From: Cyanobacteria bacterium UBA11153
GTDB lineage: Bacteria; Cyanobacteriota; Cyanobacteriia; Cyanobacteriales; Coleofasciculaceae
Assembly (NCBI GenBank): GCA_003511885.1
Contig: DOIX01000309.1
Span: 1-7,392, forward strand
Length of the DNA: 7,392 bases
Direction of reading: 5' to 3'
Positions 1 through 6,696 of the stretch are shown in pieces. The position numbers were made by a program, and so were the translations under genes. The notes under the pieces are model-generated. The model did no database searches, was not told the origin of the DNA, and saw nothing but the letters and a program-made list of their open reading frames with translations. How positions within the stretch are numbered: the stretch's first letter is position 1; each line of letters opens with the position of its first letter.

Positions 1-130
1 CTTCAATATCTGCGGAATGTGGGGTTTAACAATTTCTGTAGCGGCGATACGGCGAGAGAATTGCGCTGTGGCAATTTTACCAAAACATCATCAAGTAACT
101 GCCACGATCGCAAAGCTCGATCTAATATAG
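1..130. other. Unassigned left edge, no gene identified
   Basis: Forward frame 2 is open from the window edge to a TAG at 128-130 and could be the last 42 codons of an upstream gene. Forward frame 1 is also open from the edge to a TAA at 199-201. The reverse strand has a roughly 50-codon open stretch ending in a TGA at 3-5, but it has no ATG. Three overlapping open frames in such a short piece do not single out any of them, and none of the peptides resembles a family I know. No antitoxin-like gene can be recognised here, which matters because the next gene begins with a toxin-like domain. The region could equally be a decayed gene end or plain spacer. Confidence 0.2.
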
Positions 131-169
131 GACATAGATGGGAAAATCGGGAAGAGTGGAATCAGATAA

Positions 170-3100
170 ATGTACGTCTATCGGACTTCAGAGTTTAATC
201 GTAAAGCAGAAAGGTACAATATTCGCGATCGCATTTATAGTCTCTGTGATAATTTGGAGACTCAGCGCCTTGATGAAGCTCAAGCCCATTTTGAGAGAGT
301 TTATCCTTACCTCAAGCGTCGCATCCTTAATTACAGAGTTATCTGTCGTGTTGTTAAGGTTGATGATGATGAGATTCTTTGTTTTTTGGATATTTTTAAT
401 CGCGGGGCAAGAGAATATGATGATTTTCTCAATGCGCCTGGAGAATACGGGAAAATTCATTGGCAATCTTTATTAGATTTTGATGGGATTAGAGAAAGTG
501 TTGCTCTAAGTAAAATTCAGAAAAATCCAATTGAAGTCCTTCCGGAATTACCGCATAATTTTCGTCCTTGGTTGGAGCCACCTGGTTGGCAAATGGAAAG
601 GACAAATGGGGATTGGATTATTTGTGAGACTGAGGAGTGGGTGAGTAATTTTAGCCAACCGAATATTAAAAAGAATTGGAGATATTATTATCAATTAGTG
701 GCGCAAATCAATAGCGGTACGCTGACATCTTCTCTCCCTACAGATATGGATGATGGTGATACTTTATTGTGGGGACAGGAAGTTCAAAGAGAGGAAGAGG
801 AGCGCACTCTCCTGACTACGGAAGATGGCAAGATTACTCCGGATCGAATTAAACTTTGTGGAAATTACGATGCCGAAGGCGAGCGAATCTATCGCTATAT
901 TCTCTACAGTCAGATTAAAACTACTGATGCTACTATTGGTGGTGTTTTGTTTTTGTTGGCGGCTTTTGATCGCAAGCCTTCGAGTCAAGATGTTGCTGAG
1001 GTTGGTAATAAGACTGCTCTGTTTAATGGTGCCAATACTGATAATATTTTGGCGAGGGAATTAAATATTCATGAATTAACTCCTTTTGCGAGAAGATCCT
1101 ATCCTGCTTATCTCTTGGCTGATGAAGAAAGTTGGTTGGCTATTGAGGGAGGAGCGGAAGCAAATTTGGCTCTTTCTCCGGAAGAGGAACAGATTTTGCA
1201 ATCTGTTTCTACTCCTGGTGGTAGCAGTACTTTACCTCTGTTTATTAATGGCAGGGCGGGTAGCGGTAAGTCTACGATGCTGATTTATTTATTTGCTGAT
1301 TACTGCTATCGAAAATATTATAACGAACAGGGAGAGCGCCGGAGTGAAATTCTGCCAGGTGAGTTGTTATTTTTGACTTATAATGAGCGGTTACTGGATG
1401 TAGCTAGAGATGGGGTGAAGCGGTTACTTTCCTCTCACCATCGTTTTCTGACAGAAAGAAGTCAGATGGATGAATTGCCGGATATCGATAGCTGTTTTCA
1501 GCCTTTTCAGAAGTTTTTATTTAATTTATTACCACCGGAAGAGCAAAGTAGGTTTAATCCGGATAAATACATCTCTTTTCATCGATTTAAACAACTATAT
1601 AATGGATTTTGTCCTCACGAGTCTTTCGCTAAGGCTATTCTTAAGCTCCGCCAATATCGAGATTACTCTCCCGAAACTTCTTGGCATGTAATTCGCAGTT
1701 TTATTAAAGGTTACGGACAACCGGAAGCCATGACTCCTGAAGATTATCAGGAAGAAGTGCCGCGCAAAGAAAGAACTATCGATTTGGAGAAGTTTCAAGG
1801 TATTTATGATAGTATTTGGGAACGTTGGTATAAGCACATTACCCAAGAAGAGGGTTATTGGGACGATCAAGATTTAATTGCTAGAGTTCTGGAACTTAAG
1901 TGTTATCATCCTCATTATGTGGCAATTTTTTGTGATGAAGCACAAGACTTTACTCGTCTGGAACTTCAGCTTATTATGAAATTATCCTTATTTTCTCAAT
2001 ATAATTTAGGATATCGGCCTATTAATTGTCTACCTTTTTCTTTTGCTGGAGATCCTTTTCAAACTTTAAATCCCACAGGATTTCGGTGGTCTAGTATTCA
2101 ATCTGCTTTCGATGGAGAGGTAATTACGGCAATCGATCCTGCGGGACAATTAAAGCTAGCAGTTAATTTCCAAGAATTAACTTTTAATTATCGTTCCACT
2201 CCTCCGATTGTTGAATTTATTAATTTAATTCAGTTATGGCGCTATGTCTTATTTAATATTCAGGAAATTAAACCGCAAACCCCATGGCATCCCGGCAATT
2301 TTCCCGAACCTCAAAAGTTTATCCTTAACCAAAATATTACTGCCAGTGCCTTAGCCAATTATATTAAAGATACAATTGTCATTGTTCCTTGTGAAGAAGG
2401 GGAAGAAGCCGCTTATGTGAAAGAAGATGAAATTCTTTCTCAAATTTTTCCTCAATTAAATACCCCAGTGGTAGAGGCAAAATCAAACCAAGCAAAACCA
2501 GATAGCAATGGAGATAGGGAAAGAAAACCCACCCGTCAATCCCCAGAGCCAATTAAGAATATTTTAAGTGCCGTTGCCGCCAAAGGATTAGAATTCAAAA
2601 AAGTTATCCTCTATAAATTTGGCGAAGCTTGCAACCAAAACGTCTGGAATCTCAAAAAACAACCTATAGACGAAAAAATTAAAATTGAATACTTTTTCAA
2701 TAAACTATACGTTGCTGCCAGCAGAGCCACCGCATATCTCTTTGTGGTAGACTCAGAAAAAGGCGATCGCCAATTGTGGGAATATGCCAGCGATGAAGCC
2801 CTCCTCCAAGCCATGCTGGGATTTGCCAAAAACACGGATATCTGGCAAGATAAGGTAAAAACCTTAACTCCTGGTACTCCCAAAACCATGGAGGAATTGC
2901 AAGAATTAGAGCCAATTGCGATCGCAATTGAGTTTGAAACCAAAGGCTTAACCGCAGAAAATTCTAGTTTACTAAGACGTGCTAAACAATTCTACACCGA
3001 TCTTGGCGACCATATTAAAGGGAAATTTTGCGAAGCTTGGGCGCTTAAATTTGAAGGACAATTTCAGGAAGCTGGCACTATTTTTCAGGAATTGGGTAAT

Positions 3101-4807
3101 GATACTCTCGCTTGGGATTGTTTCTGGGCAGGATGCTCTTGGCAAGAATTAGTGAATTGGTATCAACAACATCCTGCCACCCAAACAATCGAGCGACATC
3201 TCGCCATTTTTATGGCATCTTCACCTCAAGATTTAGCCGCGCTCGATAATTTTACCTCCTTAGCCTTCGAGTTACAATACCAACTCACAAGTAAAGGCGA
3301 AGAATTAACCAATACCCGACAATGGAAACAAACCATCATCGAATATGGCAAGAGAATTGAGAGCTTAAAAACTCTGACAGATGTGACATCAGAGACATGG
3401 CAAAAATTTGGAGACTTATTAACCAACTTAAACTTTAATGCCCAACTTAACCTTCTTGCCAGCGATTGTTTCTACCTCGCTCAAAATTATCAACAGGCAA
3501 TATGGCAGTGGGAAACCTGTCAGGCAACCCAAAATCCTTTATACCATCGAGCCAAAGCCAAATTAATGGGGATACCGGATGGTTTAGCATATCTAGAAAA
3601 AGCCGCAAGATACGATCTTATCACGATCGAATGGGAAGAAGCAGGCAAACCGCGCGATCGCAATTGGCTCAAATATGTTGCTCTAGCCCTAGAAAATCAG
3701 GCTCAGTATCAACAAGCCTTGATTGTATATATTTGGATGGATGAATTAATCAAGGCACAAGAATCCTTCCGTCGAGCTAGTCAAGGTGGAGTTACTATCA
3801 AACTCCTGACAATTATCTGTCAATACTTTTTTCGGAAAAATTACTGGGGTGAAGCCATAGAGACAATTAATAAATATCTTGATTCTGTCACTGGCTCCCC
3901 ATCGAAAATAGCTCTCTTCAAGTTCGATATCGTTTACGAATTAGCCCTTTCTGACTTAAAACGCGAAGATCTTACTAAAGAACAACGGAAAAGTTATGCT
4001 ACCCTGATTAAAGACCAAGTTTTATCAAATCCAGCATGGCAAAACCATTTATCAATCCACCATCTAGGCATTGCCCTAGAAAAACTGGGAGGTTTAGTAA
4101 ATACCCTAGAATTTTATGAAGAATTTATCGAAGATTCCGAGCCAGAAATATCTCAATTTGCCAGAGAGCGCTGGCTTGTCACCAAAAAGAAACAAGTTGA
4201 CTATGCCAGACACCAAAATAAACCACAAACCTTTATCAAAACTCAATCAGAATTACTCAAAAAAGCCCAAGCTTGGCAAATTTCCATCGATTCCCTATCC
4301 CCCATTCCACCAACAGCACCCAAACAGCGCCCAATAACCGGAAAAGAAACAATTAATTATTTTACCATAGGAAGTCAAGAAAATCGAGATAAAAACGACT
4401 CAATTTTCGAGATTAAATCGCGCTCTTCTCCTCACCAAGAAGCTAAATTAACTAGCAATATACCCATTGGCATAAAATCAATTGAAGGATTGCCAAGGGA
4501 TACGAAAATCACCAAACTAGAGAATGACATCCTCCAATTTAAAATCCGTCACCTAGTTGTAAAAATCATGAAGGAGAGCAAACAAATTCTCATTACCGAT
4601 TCCCTTAACAATCGGGAAGTGCGAATTGATGCCAAACAATCCCAGATTAACATTGGCGATGCCGCCATCACCTCTCCAAATAGTCAGGAATTAAGCTTCA
4701 CCTTCTTCCATTCCAACTACAGCGGCAAATTATTGGTAGATAAACTAAAATCTCGCTTAGAATTGAATGTCCAAGGATTAAACCAGACAATTTTTATTCA
4801 TTTGTAG
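170..4807 (+). CDS. Giant UvrD/Rep-type SF1 helicase with N-terminal RelE-like domain and C-terminal TPR-like region
   Basis: This 1545-residue protein has at least four parts. Residues 1-90 resemble RelE/ParE toxins: a helical start, then LKRRI at 48-52, NYRVICRV at 54-61 and NRGAREY at 77-83. Residues 100-330 are unrecognised. The ATP-driven SF1A helicase core has a Q-motif-like stretch near 335-341, Walker A GRAGSGKST at 361-369 (K367), motif Ia TYNE at 403-406, Walker B DEAQD at 589-593, motif III GDPFQ at 627-631, motif IV YRS at 674-676, motif V KGLEF at 805-809 and motif VI YVAASRA at 847-853 (R852). All key ATPase residues are present, so the motor should be active. A hydrophilic linker at about 770-794 interrupts the core. 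Residues 930-1370 look like TPR-type helical repeats, a polar linker follows, and 1435-1545 look beta-rich. The ATG follows an in-frame TAA at 167-169, so no earlier in-frame start exists; upstream there is only a weak purine-rich stretch at 149-160. The helicase call is firm; the role is unknown, with defence or RNA surveillance a guess. Confidence 0.9.
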   Translation: MYVYRTSEFNRKAERYNIRDRIYSLCDNLETQRLDEAQAHFERVYPYLKRRILNYRVICRVVKVDDDEILCFLDIFNRGAREYDDFLNAPGEYGKIHWQSLLDFDGIRESVALSKIQKNPIEVLPELPHNFRPWLEPPGWQMERTNGDWIICETEEWVSNFSQPNIKKNWRYYYQLVAQINSGTLTSSLPTDMDDGDTLLWGQEVQREEEERTLLTTEDGKITPDRIKLCGNYDAEGERIYRYILYSQIKTTDATIGGVLFLLAAFDRKPSSQDVAEVGNKTALFNGANTDNILARELNIHELTPFARRSYPAYLLADEESWLAIEGGAEANLALSPEEEQILQSVSTPGGSSTLPLFINGRAGSGKSTMLIYLFADYCYRKYYNEQGERRSEILPGELLFLTYNERLLDVARDGVKRLLSSHHRFLTERSQMDELPDIDSCFQPFQKFLFNLLPPEEQSRFNPDKYISFHRFKQLYNGFCPHESFAKAILKLRQYRDYSPETSWHVIRSFIKGYGQPEAMTPEDYQEEVPRKERTIDLEKFQGIYDSIWERWYKHITQEEGYWDDQDLIARVLELKCYHPHYVAIFCDEAQDFTRLELQLIMKLSLFSQYNLGYRPINCLPFSFAGDPFQTLNPTGFRWSSIQSAFDGEVITAIDPAGQLKLAVNFQELTFNYRSTPPIVEFINLIQLWRYVLFNIQEIKPQTPWHPGNFPEPQKFILNQNITASALANYIKDTIVIVPCEEGEEAAYVKEDEILSQIFPQLNTPVVEAKSNQAKPDSNGDRERKPTRQSPEPIKNILSAVAAKGLEFKKVILYKFGEACNQNVWNLKKQPIDEKIKIEYFFNKLYVAASRATAYLFVVDSEKGDRQLWEYASDEALLQAMLGFAKNTDIWQDKVKTLTPGTPKTMEELQELEPIAIAIEFETKGLTAENSSLLRRAKQFYTDLGDHIKGKFCEAWALKFEGQFQEAGTIFQELGNDTLAWDCFWAGCSWQELVNWYQQHPATQTIERHLAIFMASSPQDLAALDNFTSLAFELQYQLTSKGEELTNTRQWKQTIIEYGKRIESLKTLTDVTSETWQKFGDLLTNLNFNAQLNLLASDCFYLAQNYQQAIWQWETCQATQNPLYHRAKAKLMGIPDGLAYLEKAARYDLITIEWEEAGKPRDRNWLKYVALALENQAQYQQALIVYIWMDELIKAQESFRRASQGGVTIKLLTIICQYFFRKNYWGEAIETINKYLDSVTGSPSKIALFKFDIVYELALSDLKREDLTKEQRKSYATLIKDQVLSNPAWQNHLSIHHLGIALEKLGGLVNTLEFYEEFIEDSEPEISQFARERWLVTKKKQVDYARHQNKPQTFIKTQSELLKKAQAWQISIDSLSPIPPTAPKQRPITGKETINYFTIGSQENRDKNDSIFEIKSRSSPHQEAKLTSNIPIGIKSIEGLPRDTKITKLENDILQFKIRHLVVKIMKESKQILITDSLNNREVRIDAKQSQINIGDAAITSPNSQELSFTFFHSNYSGKLLVDKLKSRLELNVQGLNQTIFIHL

Positions 4808-4911
4808 ATGATTTGGAGATGTTATAGCAAGGGACTAGGGGCAATTGGCTCGTGGCTAGGGCAGAAATCTGTCTAATCAAGGGTTTGAGGAATTGAGAAT
4901 GTCTTAACCTA

Positions 4912-4967
4912 TCCAGTGCCCACTGTCCACTATCCACTGTCTACTATCCACTGTCTATTGTCCACTG
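4912..4967. repeat. Array of eight imperfect heptamers, consensus TCCACTR
   Basis: Eight 7-base units run without gaps: TCCAGTG, CCCACTG, TCCACTA, TCCACTG, TCTACTA, TCCACTG, TCTATTG, TCCACTG. Changes are mostly C/T or G/A transitions and the 7-base phase never slips. Such short tandemly repeated repetitive (STRR) heptamers are known from the intergenic DNA of filamentous cyanobacteria. The array sits in the 202-base gap between the helicase gene and rpmI and ends six bases before a TATAAT box, so it occupies the position where the -35 region would be. The remainder of the gap (4808-4911) shows nothing I can assign. Confidence 0.85.
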
Positions 4968-4979
4968 TTATAGTATAAT
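4951..4979 (+). promoter_or_regulatory. Possible promoter of rpmI-rplT
   Basis: A perfect TATAAT lies at 4974-4979, about 30 bases before the rpmI ATG. The hexamer 17 bases upstream is CTGTCT at 4951-4956, a poor match to TTGACA, and it lies inside the heptamer array. Transcription would start near 4986 and leave a leader of about 24 bases. That is too short for the long structured leader used in L20 autoregulation in E. coli or B. subtilis. The -10 match is good but AT-rich DNA gives such matches by chance. Confidence 0.4.
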
Positions 4980-5009
4980 AGTAGATCGTGCCATCATTAA
5001 AGTCAGTCC

Positions 5010-5207
5010 ATGCCCAAACTAAAAACCCGCAGAGCAGCAGCAAAGCGTTTTGAAGTAACCGGAAACGGCAAACTTAGACGGCGTAAAGCCTTTAAAAGCC
5101 ACCTCCTTGAACACAAAAACGCCAAACGCAGACTCCGTATCTCCGGCAAAACAGATGTTAACGAAAGAGATGCCGAAAATGTGCGCCTGATGCTGCCCTA
5201 TTTGTAG
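5010..5207 (+). CDS. rpmI: 50S ribosomal protein L35 (bL35)
   Basis: This 65-residue, strongly basic protein is a component of the large ribosomal subunit that binds 23S rRNA. It begins [20 protein letters not shown], the hallmark bL35 start, followed by the Lys/Arg-rich [16 protein letters not shown] segment and the NAKRRLR stretch. The length is the family norm. It lies 45 bases upstream of rplT in the same direction, the conserved rpmI-rplT pair, and the two are almost certainly cotranscribed. infC, which precedes this pair in many bacteria, is absent here and the pair starts its own unit. There is no clear Shine-Dalgarno sequence before the ATG, which is common in cyanobacteria. Nothing is unusual in the protein. 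Confidence 0.98.
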   Translation: MPKLKTRRAAAKRFEVTGNGKLRRRKAFKSHLLEHKNAKRRLRISGKTDVNERDAENVRLMLPYL

Positions 5208-5252
5208 ATTTTTCACGCCCAAAAACTAACTAGTAATAATCAATTAAGTACA

Positions 5253-5609
5253 ATGACCAGAGTAAAACGCGGTAACGTTGCTCGCAAACGCCGCAAAAAA
5301 ATTCTCAAACTCGCCAAAGGCTTCCGAGGCTCCCACTCAACACTCTTCCGCACCGCCAATCAACAGGTGATGAAAGCCTTGCGCAACGCATATCGGGATC
5401 GCCGCAAGCGCAAACGGGATTTTCGCCGCCTTTGGATTACTCGGATTAATGCCGCTGTACGTCAGCATGGCATGAGCTACAGTCAGTTTATCGGTAAAAT
5501 GAAAAAAGCTGACATCCAAATCAACCGGAAAATGTTAGCACAATTAGCAGTACTGGATCCCGCTAGCTTCCACAAAGTGGTGGAATTAGCAGCCAAAGCT
5601 GGACAATAA
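5253..5609 (+). CDS. rplT: 50S ribosomal protein L20 (bL20)
   Basis: This 118-residue basic protein binds 23S rRNA and is needed early in assembly of the large ribosomal subunit. It shows the long basic N-terminal extension ([20 protein letters not shown], residues 2-21), the conserved [20 protein letters not shown] segment after it, the [21 protein letters not shown] stretch near 48-68, and a C-terminal globular part containing LDPASF. The length is typical. It follows rpmI by 45 bases without a terminator. L20 represses its own operon in E. coli and B. subtilis through a structured leader; no such leader can be seen here. No hairpin with a T-run follows the stop codon; instead a heptamer array begins six bases later. 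Confidence 0.98.
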   Translation: MTRVKRGNVARKRRKKILKLAKGFRGSHSTLFRTANQQVMKALRNAYRDRRKRKRDFRRLWITRINAAVRQHGMSYSQFIGKMKKADIQINRKMLAQLAVLDPASFHKVVELAAKAGQ

Positions 5610-5614
5610 ATATG

Positions 5615-5677
5615 TTATTTGTTATTGGTTTTTGGTTGATTGGGATCGGTTATTTGTTATTAGTTATTTGTTATTTG
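5615..5677. repeat. Array of nine heptamers, consensus TTATTTG
   Basis: Nine units follow each other in strict 7-base phase: TTATTTG, TTATTGG, TTTTTGG, TTGATTG, GGATCGG, TTATTTG, TTATTAG, TTATTTG, TTATTTG, with a partial TTG after them. The middle units have diverged while the ends are near identical. It begins six bases after the rplT stop codon, in the 193-base gap before the solute-binding protein gene. It belongs to the same class of cyanobacterial short tandem repeats as the array before rpmI but has a different unit. It would lie in the 3' end of the rplT transcript if transcription reads through. Confidence 0.85.
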
Positions 5678-5745
5678 TTGTAAATAGAAAATGAAAGAGC
5701 AAATCCTGAAGTAGGAATGGGGAAGAGCGGAGCGCAATTATTCTC

Positions 5746-5758
5746 TGTTAAATTAACA
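5746..5758. other. Short perfect palindrome, possible operator
   Basis: TGTTAA, one A, then TTAACA form a perfect 13-base inverted repeat that ends 44 bases before the ATG of the solute-binding protein gene. The size and position would suit a dimeric repressor or activator site, but the sequence is AT-only apart from one G and one C and may be chance. No promoter hexamers could be placed with confidence around it. Confidence 0.2.
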
Positions 5759-5802
5759 AAGAAAAAAGAACAAAAAAGCCAAAAATTAAGAACCAACAAC
5801 CA

Positions 5803-6582
5803 ATGTCCCAAAAGTTATTTAACATCAGCTTGGTAATTGGGTTGCTAGCGGTATCATTGATAGGAGGAGGCTCAGTTAAGGCAGCGGAATTAGAAGAGAT
5901 TCAGGAGCGGGGAGAATTGATAGTGGGAGTCAAAGATAATCTTCGTCCTTTGGGATTTAGGGATGGTAATGGTAACCTACAAGGATTAGAAATAGATATC
6001 GCCAAACGCCTAGCCGAAGAAATTTTAGGAAATCCCGACGCAATAGTATGGCAACCAGTGACAAATCGCGATCGCATTAACGCAGTATTAGATGGTAAAG
6101 TTGACATCACCATTGCCAGAGTAACCCTCACAGAGTCCCGCGCTAGACTAGTAAACTTCAGCATCCCTTACTATCTAGATGGTACAGGTTTAATCGTCAA
6201 AGATAAATCAATTACGCAATTAAGGGATTTAGCAACCAAAACCATAGCCGTACTAAATAGCTCCAGCACTATTGCAATTGTGCGGTATGCTTTACCAAAG
6301 GCAAAGCTAGTAGGAGTCGATTCCTACCAAGAAGCGCGATCGCAATTAGAAAATGGTAGCGTCAACGCCTTTGCCGCCGATACCACCCTCCTCGCAGGCT
6401 GGATACAAGAATATCCCGATTATCAAATGCTACGGGCACAGCTATCAGCCGAAGCCTTATGTGTGGTAATGCCCAAAGGATTGCAGTATAATCAGTTGCG
6501 GCGCAAGATCAATAGTGCGATCGCGCGTTGGCAAACAGAAGGATGGCTAACCCAACGCGCTGCTGCGTGGGGCTTACCCTAA
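5803..6582 (+). CDS. Periplasmic family-3 amino-acid-type solute-binding protein
   Basis: This 259-residue protein should bind a small ligand, probably an amino acid, in the periplasm and deliver it to an ABC importer. Residues 1-27 are a Sec signal peptide: K4, a hydrophobic core at about 8-21, and a V-K-A cleavage site after A27. There is no lipobox cysteine, so the mature protein should be soluble. The family pattern is clear: RGELIVGV, then GLEIDIAKRLAEEI, the VDITIARVTLTESRARLVNFS segment in which T110 and R113 match the residues that hold the ligand carboxylate, and NAFAAD, where D193 is at the usual amine-binding position. The length is normal for the family. No permease or ATPase gene lies nearby, so it is an orphan here; partners may be elsewhere, or it may serve sensing. 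No Shine-Dalgarno sequence precedes the ATG. The specific ligand cannot be told. Confidence 0.9.
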   Translation: MSQKLFNISLVIGLLAVSLIGGGSVKAAELEEIQERGELIVGVKDNLRPLGFRDGNGNLQGLEIDIAKRLAEEILGNPDAIVWQPVTNRDRINAVLDGKVDITIARVTLTESRARLVNFSIPYYLDGTGLIVKDKSITQLRDLATKTIAVLNSSSTIAIVRYALPKAKLVGVDSYQEARSQLENGSVNAFAADTTLLAGWIQEYPDYQMLRAQLSAEALCVVMPKGLQYNQLRRKINSAIARWQTEGWLTQRAAAWGLP

Positions 6583-6657
6583 TATTGCCATATCACCAGG
6601 ACAAGCTCGGCGATTGTTAACACAACAGAAAGCAGCTATTTATCAGCGATCGTCATT

Positions 6658-6686
6658 TTGAGCGAAATAGTTAAAACCGTTATAAT
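6658..6686 (+). promoter_or_regulatory. Sigma70-type promoter candidate for ycf37
   Basis: TTGAGC at 6658-6663 and TATAAT at 6681-6686 are separated by exactly 17 bases, giving four of six and six of six matches to the consensus. Transcription would start near 6693, only a few bases before the ATG at 6697, so the message would be almost leaderless. The TTG of the -35 box also opens the ycf37 reading frame, which is why gene finders may place the start there. The rest of the gap after the solute-binding protein gene (6583-6657) shows no hairpin terminator. Confidence 0.45.
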
Positions 6687-6696
6687 TCAATTACCC

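Noticed and set aside
138..476. Open frame of 112 codons overlapping the helicase start in another frame
   Set aside because: It lies almost wholly inside the helicase gene, whose frame carries conserved domain motifs; the shifted peptide has no recognisable features.
1595..1870. Antisense open frames within the helicase gene (also 2611-2943 and 3226-3426)
   Set aside because: Each sits opposite coding sequence of the helicase gene, and none has a recognisable family or its own start signals.
170..4807. Helicase considered as standard UvrD, PcrA or RecB
   Set aside because: Those proteins lack a RelE-like N-terminus and a long TPR-like region, and the chain is about twice the length of UvrD; only the motor core is shared.
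4808..4876. ATG directly after the helicase stop opening a 22-codon frame
   Set aside because: Too short, no ribosome binding site and no protein-like pattern; most likely chance.
4912..4967. Tandem repeats considered as a CRISPR array
   Set aside because: Units are 7 bases with no spacers; this is a short tandem repeat array.
5019..5222. Antisense open frame across rpmI
   Set aside because: The + strand frame is an unmistakable L35; the antisense peptide is a shadow of its codon pattern.
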